Shown piece by piece: positions 1-8,330 of a DNA stretch of 64,000 bases. Location of the stretch: NCBI GenBank assembly GCA_002412495.1, contig DHVE01000135.1:67138-131137 (forward strand), given 5' to 3'. The stretch's first letter is position 1; each line of letters starts with the position of its first letter. Both the position numbers and the translations under genes were made by a program. The DNA comes from Betaproteobacteria bacterium UBA5216. GTDB lineage: Bacteria > Pseudomonadota > Gammaproteobacteria > Burkholderiales > SG8-41. The notes under the pieces are model-generated. The model did not search any database. It was not told where the DNA came from and worked only from the letters and a program-made list of their open reading frames with translations.

Positions 1-292
1 GCACGTCGCGCATGATGTATTCCACTGACGCGAATGCTTCGGCCGCCGACGGCTTGTAGTGCATCACCAGGAAAATGCCGGTGACAATTTGCAGCACCAG
101 CACCACCATCGCCAGCGAGCCGAAGTAATACCAGAAGTTAAAGTTCTTCGGCGCGTAATATTCCGACAGATGCTCTTTCCACTGTGACATCAGCGGAAAG
201 CGTTGATCCACCCACGTGAGTAGCCCGCCGAGCGGCGCATTCAATGGGCCCGCCCAGTTAACGTTTACCGGTTCTTTTTTTGTAGCGGCCAT
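1..292 (-). CDS. petB: cytochrome b subunit of the bc1 complex, N-terminal part
   Basis: Runs off the left edge; about 97 N-terminal residues are visible. It encodes cytochrome b of the ubiquinol:cytochrome c oxidoreductase in the inner membrane. The start ATG (290-292) lies 3 bases after the petA stop in the same direction. The visible protein has a short amphipathic N-terminus, the conserved stretch ending YYAPKNFNFWYYFGSLA, and a first membrane helix at about residues 53-77 (SLAMVVLVLQIVTGIFLVMHY), with the Gly near the haem-bL helix. This N-terminal pattern is typical of proteobacterial PetB. The close petA-petB order supports one operon. Haem-ligand histidines lie outside the window. Confidence 0.93.
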   Translation of the reverse strand, partial: MAATKKEPVNVNWAGPLNAPLGGLLTWVDQRFPLMSQWKEHLSEYYAPKNFNFWYYFGSLAMVVLVLQIVTGIFLVMHYKPSAAEAFASVEYIMRDV

Positions 293-295
293 TTT

Positions 296-898
296 TTACG
301 CGGCTCCCTTGTCGCTTGCGTCCTCGCCAATCAATATCTTGCCTTCCGACAGAAACTTGTGCGGCGGCACCACCAGATTGTCGGGCGCGGGTTTGTTTTT
401 ATAAACGCGGCCCGCCAGATCAAACAACGAACCGTGACACGGGCAATAGAATCCGCCCTTCCAGTCCGACGCAAACGCCTCGGCTTGAGCCTGGAATTTT
501 TCCACGGGCGAACACCCCAAATGCGTGCAGATGCCAACCAGCACAAGGTATTCCGGCTTGATTGAACGCATTTCGTTGGTGGCGTACTTTGGCTGCATAT
601 CTTTCTTGGAAGCCGGATCGGACACCTTGTCGGCGTTTTTCTTTATCGTGTCCAGCATTTCCGGCGTACGACGCACGATCCACACCGGCTTGCCGCGCCA
701 TTCAACGGTCATGCGCTCGCCGGGGGCGAGCTGGCTGATGTCAGCCTCCACCGGCGCACCGGCCGCCTTGGCACGTTCAGAGGGAAACATGCTCGCCACA
801 AACGGCACACCTGCGGCAGCCGTTGCCACGCCACCAGCCACCGTACTCGCGGCCACAAGCATGCAGCGCCGGCCTTTGTCGGGTTGTTGTTCAGCCAT
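296..898 (-). CDS. petA: Rieske iron-sulfur subunit of the bc1 complex
   Basis: A 200-residue ubiquinol-cytochrome c reductase iron-sulfur protein that passes electrons from ubiquinol to cytochrome c1. The [2Fe-2S] ligands are visible as CTHLGC (Cys124, His126) and CPCHGS (Cys152, His155), with Cys129 and Cys154 forming the usual disulfide. The N-terminus (KGRRCMLVAASTVAGG) is a twin-arginine type signal anchor, and tatABC lie nearby. An upstream in-frame start exists at 949, but ATG 898 begins the conserved MAEQQPDKGRR segment and gives the normal family length. The petB start follows 3 bases after the stop. Confidence 0.95.
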   Translation of the reverse strand: MAEQQPDKGRRCMLVAASTVAGGVATAAAGVPFVASMFPSERAKAAGAPVEADISQLAPGERMTVEWRGKPVWIVRRTPEMLDTIKKNADKVSDPASKKDMQPKYATNEMRSIKPEYLVLVGICTHLGCSPVEKFQAQAEAFASDWKGGFYCPCHGSLFDLAGRVYKNKPAPDNLVVPPHKFLSEGKILIGEDASDKGAA

Positions 899-1158
899 TC
901 TGGGAAATATCCTGATGAGATTGTTTGAAATTGCGCGCTGGCACGTCAAACCACATCGCCGTCACGCAGGATCGCGAAAACGACTCATTTTACACGAACT
1001 CGCCCCTGAAAGTGAAATATTTCATAAATAATCGGTTTAAAAACAAATGGTTACATAAGAATCGCGCATGGCGCGTCATGGCATTGCCGATCTGGCATCC
1101 GCCGTTCGACCCTCCCGCCGTTTTGCGCAATAATCACAGCCTTCAGGGACGTTTCACC
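899..1158. other. divergent intergenic region petA / HtrA protease
   Basis: About 260 bases separate the divergently transcribed petA and protease genes and should hold both promoters. It contains one copy of the dispersed AT-rich motif (TTTAAAAACAAATGGTTAC, about 1036-1054). No convincing open reading frame or -35/-10 pair was identified with certainty. Confidence 0.5.
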
Positions 1159-2331
1159 ATGTTAAAAAAATTCTGGTTGTTCTTCGCGCAAGCCGTCACG
1201 ATTTGTATCGCGGTGTTGTTTGTGATTACCACGCTGCGGCCCGATTTGTTGCCTTGGAACGCGCCACCGCCCGCGCCCGTTGCCAAAGTCGCCGCACCGG
1301 TGGCCGTCGTCCCGCCGGGCGGACGGCTGGCCTCGTTCAGCGAAGCTGTGAAGCGCGCCATGCCCACCGTGGTCAACATTTACACCAGCAAGGAAGTGAA
1401 GGCACAACGCACGCCGTTCATGGACGATCCGGTATTCCGCTATTTTTTTGGCGGCGAAGGCGAAAGCCAGGGCGGCGCGCAAAAGAGCAACAACCTGGGT
1501 TCCGGCGTGATCGTCAGCGATCAAGGCTACATCCTCACCAATGCGCATGTGGTCGAGGCAGCCGATGAAATCGAGGTGGCTCTCTCGGACAACCGCCGCG
1601 CCAAAGCCAAAGTCATCGGCACCGATCCGGATACCGATCTCGCAGTCATCAAAATCGATTTGCCGAAATTACCGGCGATCACCTTCGGCCAGTCCGATCA
1701 GGCGCAAGTCGGCGACATGGTGCTCGCCATCGGCAACCCGTTCGGCGTCGGACAAACGGTTACCATGGGCATCATCAGCGCGCTTGCGCGCAGCCATCTC
1801 GGCATCAACACCTTCGAAAACTTCATCCAGACCGACGCCGCGATCAACCCCGGCAATTCCGGCGGCGCGCTGGTCGATATCAACGGCCATATGATTGGCA
1901 TCAACACTGCGATTTACTCGCGCACACCGGGCGGCGCCTCGCTTGGCATCGGCTTCGCGATACCCGCCGCCGCCGCGAAGCAGGTGCTCGATCAACTGGT
2001 GCAAACCGGCACGGTCACGCGCGGATGGATTGGCGTGGCGGTGCAGGATTTGAACAGCGAACTGGCCGAGTCGCTCAAATTAGCCGAAGCGCGCGGCACC
2101 TTGATCACCGAAGTATTCAGTGGCACGCCCGCCGATCAGGGCGGCATGAAAGCCGGCGACGTGCTGGTCGCGGTGGACGGCAAACCGGTGACCGATTCGG
2201 CAAGCATGCTGACACTGATATCGGCCATAGCGCCCGGAACCAACGCCGCGCTGAAGGTCATACGCGCGCAAAAAGACGTGGAACTGAAAATCACCGTCGG
2301 CAAGCGCCCCAAGGTCGCGCGGAAGAAATAG
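1159..2331 (+). CDS. DegS/HtrA-type membrane-anchored serine protease
   Basis: A 390-residue S1C-family protease with one N-terminal membrane anchor (about residues 5-25), a Pro/Ala linker, a trypsin-like domain and a single C-terminal PDZ domain (about 290-380). The catalytic triad is His130 (TNAHVVEA), Asp160 (DPDTDLAVI) and Ser234 (NPGNSGGALV). One PDZ rather than two fits DegS/AlgW-like periplasmic stress sensors more than DegP. The reading frame is open from 925, but ATG 1159 starts directly before the anchor and follows CAGGGACGTTTCACC. Genes of this type next to petABC are common in betaproteobacteria. The exact orthology (DegS, DegQ or AlgW) is uncertain. Confidence 0.9.
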   Translation: MLKKFWLFFAQAVTICIAVLFVITTLRPDLLPWNAPPPAPVAKVAAPVAVVPPGGRLASFSEAVKRAMPTVVNIYTSKEVKAQRTPFMDDPVFRYFFGGEGESQGGAQKSNNLGSGVIVSDQGYILTNAHVVEAADEIEVALSDNRRAKAKVIGTDPDTDLAVIKIDLPKLPAITFGQSDQAQVGDMVLAIGNPFGVGQTVTMGIISALARSHLGINTFENFIQTDAAINPGNSGGALVDINGHMIGINTAIYSRTPGGASLGIGFAIPAAAAKQVLDQLVQTGTVTRGWIGVAVQDLNSELAESLKLAEARGTLITEVFSGTPADQGGMKAGDVLVAVDGKPVTDSASMLTLISAIAPGTNAALKVIRAQKDVELKITVGKRPKVARKK

Positions 2332-2387
2332 CGCCCGCCGCAACGTTCGACGGGCGACATGGACGGCGCGGACGGCGCAGACAACGT

Positions 2388-3218
2388 TTAGCGGCCGCCG
2401 CTGTTTTGCTCTTTTTCCAAGGCGGCAAATTCCTGCGCCGTCTGCTCGGGCGTGAGCGCGGTACTCGCGGTTTTTTCTTCGGTCTCTTCCGGTGCTTTCA
2501 CCTTGCTCATCAGGCTCGCCGCAATGATGCCGGCTTCGTACAGCAGGCACATGGGAATCAGCAGGGCCAGCATCGATACCACGTCCGGTGGCGTGACCAC
2601 GGCAGCGGCTATCGACGCGCAAACCACGAAGTAACCACGAAATTCGCGCAGTTGCTGGATCGATACCACGCCCATGCGCACCAGCACGATGATCGCCACG
2701 GGCACCTCGAATGCAACCCCGAACGCCAGAAACATGGTAAGCACGAACGACAAATACTGCTCTATGTCCGGCGCGGGCGTGATGCTCGACGGCGCAAACC
2801 CCGCGATAAAGCGGAACAGTTGTCCAAACACAAAGTAATAGCAGAACGCCACGCCGACGATGAACAGTATGGTGCTGCTGATCACCAGCGGCAGCACCAG
2901 TTTCTTTTCATGCGCATAGAGTCCGGGCGCGACGAAAGCCCATGCCTGATACAGCACATAGGGCAATACCAGCAGGAACGCGGCCATCAAACCCACCTTC
3001 AGCGGGATCAGGAACGGCGTGATCACGCCGGTGGCGATCATTTTAGAGCCCGCCGGCAGCGTCTGAATCAGCGGCAAGGCGAGGAAGTCGTATATCACCG
3101 CGTAGGTTGGCCAGAAACCGATTAACGCAAACGCCACGATGATCGCAATCAGCGACCGCATCATGCGGTCGCGCAATTCAACCAGATGCGAGATAAAGGT
3201 GTCTTCGGTGAGCGACAC
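2388..3218 (-). CDS. tatC: Sec-independent protein translocase TatC
   Basis: A 276-residue six-helix membrane protein that recognises twin-arginine signal peptides. The conserved cytoplasmic N-terminus (TFISHLVELRDRMMRS, including the HLxELRxR motif), the FxPLK-like loop (ITPFLIPLKVG) and the sixth-helix region (DVVSMLALLIPMCLLYEAG) are visible. The C-terminal tail (about residues 238-276) is charged, Glu/Thr-rich and dispensable-looking. It is the last gene of the leftward tatA-tatB-tatC set, 7 bases from the tatB stop. Likely clients in this window include the Rieske protein and the flavoprotein at 19013-21076. Confidence 0.96.
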   Translation of the reverse strand: MSLTEDTFISHLVELRDRMMRSLIAIIVAFALIGFWPTYAVIYDFLALPLIQTLPAGSKMIATGVITPFLIPLKVGLMAAFLLVLPYVLYQAWAFVAPGLYAHEKKLVLPLVISSTILFIVGVAFCYYFVFGQLFRFIAGFAPSSITPAPDIEQYLSFVLTMFLAFGVAFEVPVAIIVLVRMGVVSIQQLREFRGYFVVCASIAAAVVTPPDVVSMLALLIPMCLLYEAGIIAASLMSKVKAPEETEEKTASTALTPEQTAQEFAALEKEQNSGGR

Positions 3219-3225
3219 GGCGCGC

Positions 3226-3777
3226 CTAGGCCTTTACAGCCGGAGAGGCCGCGACGGGACTCGCCACCGGCGGCGGCGCGTTGGCAAGCGGCCCGCCTTC
3301 CAATCCCAATTCAAGTTGTGGCGACGGCACGCTGGCGGTCGGCTCCACCCGTGGCGCGGGCTCCATCGGCGGCTCCCGCAGCGGCTCCAATTGTGCGATC
3401 GCGGACGCCCTGTCCGCCGGCGACTGCACCGGCGGCGGCTCGGCAAACGCATCCGCGACGGGATCCGCCGTGGTATCGGACAAGGCCTTGTGCGTGCTGT
3501 CGCTCAATTGCTTGAACTCCGATTCCACCGAACTGATTTCGCCCTTGACCGTTTGCTCAATGGAACTGGCGGTGTTCTGCATTTCCTTTTGCAGCTTGCG
3601 CAATTCATCGAGTTCGATCTCGCGATTGATATCGGCTTTGACATCGTTGACGTAGCGCTGCATGCGCCCGAGCAGATGCCCCGCCGTACGCGCCACGCGC
3701 GGCAATTTTTCCGGTCCCAGCACTATGAGTGCGATGACCGCGATAACGATCATCTCGGAGAAGCCTATGTCAAACAT
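3226..3777 (-). CDS. tatB: Sec-independent protein translocase TatB
   Basis: A 183-residue Tat receptor component. It has one short N-terminal helix (MFDIGFSEMIVIAVIALIV), the hinge LGPEKLPRVARTAG, then a long amphipathic and coiled-coil helix (about residues 30-85) and a Pro/Ala-rich disordered tail. The frame is open to 3861, but ATG 3777 starts the universally conserved MFDIGFSE sequence. The upstream extension is only the translation of a low-complexity spacer repeat. It lies between tatA and tatC, as in most proteobacteria. Confidence 0.95.
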   Translation of the reverse strand: MFDIGFSEMIVIAVIALIVLGPEKLPRVARTAGHLLGRMQRYVNDVKADINREIELDELRKLQKEMQNTASSIEQTVKGEISSVESEFKQLSDSTHKALSDTTADPVADAFAEPPPVQSPADRASAIAQLEPLREPPMEPAPRVEPTASVPSPQLELGLEGGPLANAPPPVASPVAASPAVKA

Positions 3778-3781
3778 TTTT

Positions 3782-3877
3782 CGTGAGGCGTAAGGTGTAA
3801 GGCGTAAGGTGTTAAGCGAGAGGAACAGCGCGTGCGGCAGGGGGGGCGCCTCACCCCTCACGTCTTACGCCTCACGA
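3782..3877. repeat. inverted repeat spacer between tatA and tatB
   Basis: CGTGAGGCGTAAG (3782-3794) is repeated as its reverse complement CTTACGCCTCACG about 3865-3877, with nested partial direct copies (GTAAGGTGTAAGGCGTAAGGTG) between. It can fold into a long hairpin inside the tatA-tatB transcript. There is no T-run, so a simple terminator is unlikely. Similar spacers occur between hisA and hisF and between hisB and hisH. Confidence 0.75.
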
Positions 3878-4120
3878 TTTCGACGTTTCCTTCTTGACCT
3901 CGGCGTCGTACGTTTGACCGGTCTGCCCGGCCGCTGGCGGAATTTCACCCTTGGTTGTCGCCGCATCCGCCGTTTTATCGCTCTCGGATTTCATGCCATC
4001 CTTGAAACCCTTGACCGCGCCACCAAGATCGGAGCCGATATTGCGCAATTTCTTGGTGCCAAATATCAGCACGATAATCGCTAGAACGATCAACCAGTGC
4101 CAGATGCTGAATGAACCCAT
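3872..4120 (-). CDS. tatA: Sec-independent protein translocase TatA
   Basis: An 82-residue pore-forming Tat subunit. It has the short N-terminal helix (MGSFSIWHWLIVLAIIVLIFG), the FGTKKLRNIGSDLGGAVKGFK hinge and amphipathic helix, and a charged tail. A very good ribosome binding site (TTAGGAGAACAAC) precedes ATG 4120. It follows hisE in the same direction with a 99-base spacer, so it may be read partly from the his operon. The tail end overlaps the inverted-repeat spacer. Confidence 0.96.
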   Translation of the reverse strand: MGSFSIWHWLIVLAIIVLIFGTKKLRNIGSDLGGAVKGFKDGMKSESDKTADAATTKGEIPPAAGQTGQTYDAEVKKETSKS

Positions 4121-4219
4121 GTTGTTCTCCTAATATCCAGATTGCGCCGCGCGTGTGATCACAGAATTAACACAAAAAGAACGTATATCAAGCGCGCCAT
4201 GCCCAAGGCGTGCCAAGGT

Positions 4220-4543
4220 TCACGGCTTGCGGGATTTTTTCTCGTCTATGCCGGAAATGCCCTCGCGCCGGTGCAATTCCGCCAGCACGTCATCCGGCGT
4301 CAGGCCATGCCACGCCAGCAACACCATGCTGTGAAACCACAAATCCGCGACCTCGCGTACCACGTGCAGTTTATCACCCTCCTTGGATGCGAGCAGCGTT
4401 TCCGCAGATTCTTCCGCCACTTTGCGCAAAATCGCATCTTCGCCCTTGGCCATCAATCCGGCCACATAGGAACTTGCCGGGTCGGCGCCCTTGCGCGCCG
4501 CCAGCGTCTCGCCCAGCCGCTGCAATACCTTGGCATCGATCAT
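4220..4543 (-). CDS. hisE: phosphoribosyl-ATP pyrophosphatase
   Basis: A 107-residue all-alpha MazG-like enzyme that hydrolyses phosphoribosyl-ATP to phosphoribosyl-AMP, the second step of histidine synthesis. The metal-binding motifs are visible as ILRKVAEESAETLLA (ExxE) and LHVVREVADLWFHSMVLLAW (ExxD). It stands alone rather than fused to hisI, as usual in betaproteobacteria, and follows hisI with a 9-base gap. It is the last his gene before tatA. Confidence 0.96.
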   Translation of the reverse strand: MIDAKVLQRLGETLAARKGADPASSYVAGLMAKGEDAILRKVAEESAETLLASKEGDKLHVVREVADLWFHSMVLLAWHGLTPDDVLAELHRREGISGIDEKKSRKP

Positions 4544-4552
4544 TGTGCTGCC

Positions 4553-4942
4553 TCACTGGCCATAGATTTCCTTCGGATCCCTGATCACCGGATCCACCGC
4601 TACCCACTTGCCATCCTGATAATGGTTGAAAAAACAACTCGCACGTCCGGTGTGACAGGCAATCCCGCCGACTTGTTCCACCTCGACCAGCACCACGTCT
4701 TCGTCGCAATCCAGACGAATCGACTTTACCTTTTGCACGTGGCCCGATTCCTCGCCCTTGTGCCAGAGTTTTTTACGCGAACGCGACCAGTAGTGAACCT
4801 CGCCGGTTTCAGCGGTCAGCCGCAGCGCCTCGCGATTCATCCACGCGACCGTGAGCACGCGACCGCTGGCCGCGTCCTGCGTCACGGCGGGCACCAGGCC
4901 ATCCTGCGCCCAGTTAACTTTGTTCAGCCAGTTATCGTTCAT
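4553..4942 (-). CDS. hisI: phosphoribosyl-AMP cyclohydrolase
   Basis: A 129-residue enzyme that opens the adenine ring of phosphoribosyl-AMP (third histidine step). Conserved features are AWMNREAL near residue 40, YWSRSRKKLWHKGE with GHVQ, the Mg/Zn motif LDCDEDVVLVEV and the zinc motif GGIACHTGRASCF. The frame is open to 5035 but ATG 4942 gives MNDNWLNKVNW, the usual start. The hisF gene lies upstream in the same direction. Confidence 0.96.
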   Translation of the reverse strand: MNDNWLNKVNWAQDGLVPAVTQDAASGRVLTVAWMNREALRLTAETGEVHYWSRSRKKLWHKGEESGHVQKVKSIRLDCDEDVVLVEVEQVGGIACHTGRASCFFNHYQDGKWVAVDPVIRDPKEIYGQ

Positions 4943-5038
4943 ATTATTGGTTGGGAGCTTGGTAATCGGGGTTGGGCAGAACGACAACGCGCGGCAGGGA
5001 AACTCCGATCTCACAGCGCCAAACGCGCAACGCACGCA

Positions 5039-5809
5039 TCACAGCCGCACCTCTATTCCCTTACCCCGCATATATTCCTTCGCTTGCCGCACGGTGAATT
5101 CGCCGTAGTGAAAAATACTCGCCGCCAGCACCGCGTCCGCGCGGCCTTGCAGAACGCCGTCGGCGAGATGCTCGAGCCCGCCCACGCCGCCACTCGCGAT
5201 CACGGGAATTTCCAGCATATCCGAAAACGCCCGCGTCAGTTCGATATCAAACCCCACGCGCGTGCCGTCGCGGTCCATACTGGTGAGCAAAATCTCGCCC
5301 GCGCCCAAGTCCTGCATTTTACGGCCCCATTCCAGCGCATCGATGCCGGTCGCCTTGCGCCCCCCATGGGTGTAAACCTCCCAGCGCAGCGGCCCCGCGC
5401 CGGGCACACGCTTGGCATCGATGGCAACCACGATGCACTGCGCCCCATAACGGGCGGAAGCATCCGCCACCAGTTGCGGATTTTGCACCGCCGAGGTATT
5501 GATGCTGACCTTGTCCGCGCCTGCATTCAGCAGGCGCCGCACGTCGTTCACCGAACGCACACCACCACCGACGGTAAACGGAATAAACACTTGCGCGGCA
5601 ACGCTTTCAATAATGTGCAAAATCAAATCACGGTCGTCGCTGCTGGCGGTGATGTCCAGAAAGGTAAGTTCATCCGCGCCCTGATCGTCGTAACGGCGCG
5701 CGATTTCGACAGGATCACCCGCATCCCGCAAGCCTACAAAATTGATACCCTTGACCACGCGGCCAGCAGTGACATCGAGACAGGGGATAATGCGTTTGGC
5801 AAGCGACAT
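5039..5809 (-). CDS. hisF: imidazole glycerol phosphate synthase cyclase subunit
   Basis: A 256-residue (beta/alpha)8 barrel that joins ammonia from HisH with PRFAR to give imidazole glycerol phosphate and AICAR. The N-terminal catalytic MSLAKRIIPCLDVTAG (Asp at about residue 12) and the second catalytic Asp in LLTSMDRDGT are present, with phosphate-binding VGGGVRSVND and IASGGVGGLEH. The frame is open to 5872, but ATG 5809 starts the conserved segment and the extension is spacer repeat. Confidence 0.97.
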   Translation of the reverse strand: MSLAKRIIPCLDVTAGRVVKGINFVGLRDAGDPVEIARRYDDQGADELTFLDITASSDDRDLILHIIESVAAQVFIPFTVGGGVRSVNDVRRLLNAGADKVSINTSAVQNPQLVADASARYGAQCIVVAIDAKRVPGAGPLRWEVYTHGGRKATGIDALEWGRKMQDLGAGEILLTSMDRDGTRVGFDIELTRAFSDMLEIPVIASGGVGGLEHLADGVLQGRADAVLAASIFHYGEFTVRQAKEYMRGKGIEVRL

Positions 5810-5822
5810 GGTGAGCAGCGAT

Positions 5823-5893
5823 GCGTGAAGCGTAAGAAGAAGTGCAACCAGGACAGTGGGGTTACCCCTCACGCCTCACACTTCACGCCTTAC
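5823..5893. repeat. imperfect inverted repeat spacer between hisA and hisF
   Basis: GCGTGAAGCGTAAG near 5824-5837 is mirrored by CTTCACGCCTTAC near 5880-5892, with additional CCTCACGCCTCACA copies between. It resembles the tatA-tatB spacer in sequence and layout. No T-run is present, so it is a transcribed hairpin rather than an obvious terminator. Confidence 0.65.
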
Positions 5894-6638
5894 CCTTGCC
5901 ATTAGACAGTTCATCCGCCAGCTTCTGAGCGGCGGGAAAATCCAGCGTTCCCTGATAGACCGCGCGGCCGGTGATCGCGCCTTGTATGCCTTCGCCCTGC
6001 ACCGCGCACAGCGCTTTTACGTCATCGAGATTGGTGACACCACCGCTGGCAATCACCGGCACGGTCAGCGCCTGTGCAAGCTTGACAGTAGCTTCGATGT
6101 TGACACCGCTCAGCATGCCATCGCGGCCGATGTCGGTGTAGATCACCGCTTCGGCGCCGTAGTCTTCGAATTTTTTCGCCAGATCGATCACGTCGTGTCC
6201 GGTCATTTTGGACCAGCCATCCACCGCAACCTTCCCATCCTTGGCGTCGAGCCCCACCATCACATGCCCTGCGAACGCCGTGCAGGCGTCGTGCAGAAAT
6301 CCCGGCGTTTTCACGGCGGCAGTACCGATGATCACATAGCTGATGCCGGCGTCGAGATATTGCTCAATGGTATCAAGATCGCGAATACCGCCGCCCAGTT
6401 GTATCGGTAGTTTGTCGCCCACCGCGGCGACAATAGCCTTGATCGCGGCGCCGTTCTTGGGCTTGCCCGCCGACGCGCCGTTTAGATCCACCACATGCAA
6501 GCGGCGCGCGCCCAGATCGAGCCAGCGCTTGGCTGTTGCACCCGGATCATCCGAAAACACCGTGGCGCTGGACATGACTCCCTGCTCCAGACGAACACAT
6601 TGCCCATTCTTAAGATCAATGGCGGGAATAATCAGCAT
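5883..6638 (-). CDS. hisA: ProFAR isomerase
   Basis: A 251-residue (beta/alpha)8 barrel converting ProFAR to PRFAR (fourth histidine step). Seen are the start MLIIPAIDLKNGQCVRL with catalytic Asp8, LGGGIRDLDTIEQYLDAG, the second catalytic Asp in YTDIGRDGMLSG and the phosphate site IASGGVTNLDD. The sequence is full length. It lies between hisH and hisF as in the standard hisBHAFI order. A 243-base spacer separates it from hisH, longer than other gaps in the operon. Confidence 0.97.
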   Translation of the reverse strand: MLIIPAIDLKNGQCVRLEQGVMSSATVFSDDPGATAKRWLDLGARRLHVVDLNGASAGKPKNGAAIKAIVAAVGDKLPIQLGGGIRDLDTIEQYLDAGISYVIIGTAAVKTPGFLHDACTAFAGHVMVGLDAKDGKVAVDGWSKMTGHDVIDLAKKFEDYGAEAVIYTDIGRDGMLSGVNIEATVKLAQALTVPVIASGGVTNLDDVKALCAVQGEGIQGAITGRAVYQGTLDFPAAQKLADELSNGKGKA

Positions 6639-6881
6639 AGGAAATGAAGTTTGTGAAAACGCTTAAATAATCAGAGGAAAGCGAAGGGATATGTTGCAGT
6701 AAGCGAGGCTGAGCGGGTGGGCGCGAATGGCACTAATGGCACAAATGGCAGGCGCGGACAGCACGCGAGCGGGAGTGGGATGTGGCGATTACCGGTTCAG
6801 CAAATAACGGGGCAGCAAATCAGCGAATCACAAGAGTTCCGTTGTGCGGATCATACTATAGCTGCAAATAATCTGTTTCGG
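6639..6881. other. intergenic spacer hisA-hisH without gene
   Basis: About 240 bases with short direct repeats (AATGGCAC twice near 6726-6742, and GGGGCAGCAAAT-like units near 6807-6825). No supported gene, terminator or promoter was recognised, though a spacer this long in a compact operon could hold an internal promoter for hisAFIE. Confidence 0.4.
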
Positions 6882-7556
6882 TCAAGCCGGCTGGCGTGGA
6901 CTGCCCGCCTCGGGCGCCCATGTTGCGAAATTCGCTAATAACCGGAGGCCGGCTGCGGCACTCTTTTCCGGGTGAAACTGCACCGCGAACAGATTGCCGC
7001 GCGCCGCCGCACAGGTAAATTCATCCGGATAGCGGCTGATGCCGGCTGTCAGTTCCGTCCCTGGTCCGCCGTTTGCGGGTTCCGGGTAGTAGCTGTGCAC
7101 GAAATAAAACCGCGTCGGGTTGGGAATACCCTGCCACAACGGATGTTCCATGCGCTGCTCGACCTCGTTCCAGCCCATGTGCGGTACTTTGAGTTTTTGT
7201 CCGCGTTCGTCGGCCAACTCGTGGGCAAAGCGCCGCACGCGGCCCGGCAATACGCCTAGTCCCGGCGTATCGCCTTCTTCGCTTCGCTCGAACAACATCT
7301 GCAAGCCGATGCAAATTCCCAGAAAGGGCTTGTCGCGCGCGGCCTCGATCACGGCCTCATACAAACCGCGCGCGCGCAGTTCGCGCATGCAATCCGGCAT
7401 CGCGCCCTGCCCCGGAAACACCACGCGATCGGCGCCGCGCACCACCGTTGGATCGTCAGTAACGCGCACGTCCGCGTCAGGCGCGACATGCTCGATGGCC
7501 TTGGACACGGAGCGCAAATTGCCCATGCCGTAGTCGATCACTGCTATGGTATTCAT
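6882..7556 (-). CDS. hisH: imidazole glycerol phosphate synthase glutaminase subunit
   Basis: A 224-residue class I glutamine amidotransferase that supplies ammonia to HisF. The nucleophile cysteine is in GICIGLQMLF (about residue 87). The catalytic His and Glu are in FAVQFHPEKS near residue 200. The oxyanion-strand region FPGQGAMPDCM and the VPHMGWNEV motif are present. Length is normal for the family. Confidence 0.96.
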   Translation of the reverse strand: MNTIAVIDYGMGNLRSVSKAIEHVAPDADVRVTDDPTVVRGADRVVFPGQGAMPDCMRELRARGLYEAVIEAARDKPFLGICIGLQMLFERSEEGDTPGLGVLPGRVRRFAHELADERGQKLKVPHMGWNEVEQRMEHPLWQGIPNPTRFYFVHSYYPEPANGGPGTELTAGISRYPDEFTCAAARGNLFAVQFHPEKSAAAGLRLLANFATWAPEAGSPRQPA

Positions 7557-7561
7557 GGTCA

Positions 7562-7668
7562 GGGTACGATTAACGAGTGTTAAGTTTTAAATATTGAGTG
7601 CTTAGTGAACGGCAATCCGCTGGGTTTTAACTAATCACTCAAAACTAAACACTCATCACTCGCAATTG
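7562..7668. repeat. AT-rich imperfect inverted repeat between hisB and hisH
   Basis: GAGTGTTAAGTTTT near 7576-7589 and TTGAGTGCTTAGTG near 7595-7608 are mirrored by CACTCAAAACTAAACACTCATCACTC near 7636-7661. The spacer can fold into a long imperfect hairpin. It is AT-rich compared with the flanking genes and built from GAGTG/TTAGT units. Confidence 0.65.
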
Positions 7669-7672
7669 CCGC

Positions 7673-8260
7673 TCACAACGAACCTTTGGTCGATGGCACA
7701 CCCTGCATGCGCGGATCGAGTTCCACCGCCATGCGCAGCGCGCGGCCGAACGCCTTGAACGCGGTCTCGGCTTGATGATGCGCGTTGTCACCCTTCAGAT
7801 TGTCGATGTGCAGGGTGACCAGCGCGTGATTCACGAAGCCCTGGAAAAACTCGCGCGTGAGATCGACATCAAACTCGCCAATGCGAGCGCGCACGAAATC
7901 GATTTTCATGTCGAGGCCGGGACGGCCCGACAGATCAACCACCACGCGAGACAGTGCCTCGTCGAGCGGCACATAGGCATGTCCGTAACGGCGCACGCCG
8001 GTTTTGTCGCCGACGGCTCTGGAAAATGCCTGCCCAAGCGTGATACCGATGTCTTCGACGGTGTGATGCGCGTCTATGTGCAAATCGCCCTTGGCCGAAA
8101 CCTCCAGATCAAACACGCCGTGACGCGCGATCTGATCGAGCATGTGATCGAGAAAACCCACGCCGGTGGCGAGTTTCGATTTGCCGCTGCCGTCGAGATT
8201 CAGCCTGACACTGATCTGCGTCTCGTTGGTATTGCGGGTGACTTCTGCTTGCCGGGCCAT
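7673..8260 (-). CDS. hisB: imidazoleglycerol-phosphate dehydratase
   Basis: A 195-residue monofunctional dehydratase (sixth histidine step), without the phosphatase domain found in enteric HisB. It contains the internal duplicated metal-binding motifs HMLDQIARHG...DLHIDAHHTVEDIGI and LVTLHIDNLKGDNAHHQAETAFKAFGRAL. ATG 8260 gives MARQAEVTRNTNETQ, the usual start. An in-frame GTG at 8284 would add eight residues and overlaps a copy of the AT-rich dispersed motif. The start is therefore not fully settled. Confidence 0.95.
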   Translation of the reverse strand: MARQAEVTRNTNETQISVRLNLDGSGKSKLATGVGFLDHMLDQIARHGVFDLEVSAKGDLHIDAHHTVEDIGITLGQAFSRAVGDKTGVRRYGHAYVPLDEALSRVVVDLSGRPGLDMKIDFVRARIGEFDVDLTREFFQGFVNHALVTLHIDNLKGDNAHHQAETAFKAFGRALRMAVELDPRMQGVPSTKGSL

Positions 8261-8330
8261 GATGGAGTGGATTTCGGTAACCACCTGTTTTTATTAGTAT
8301 AAACGAATTTGAATAGGCGCGCCGCAGGTA

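Noticed and set aside
2025..3125. 366-codon frame covering the end of the protease gene and antisense of tatC
   Set aside because: Composition is Arg/His/Gln-rich, no motif; overlaps two certain genes.
3782..3877. tatA-tatB hairpin as a rho-independent terminator
   Set aside because: No T-run on either side and it lies between co-transcribed subunit genes.
4142..5905. 587-codon open frame opposite hisE-hisI-hisF
   Set aside because: Antisense shadow of a GC-rich coding region with no domain patterns; the his genes on the other strand are certain.
6726..6742. AATGGCAC repeats between hisA and hisH as a regulatory array
   Set aside because: Only two imperfect copies; too little to claim.
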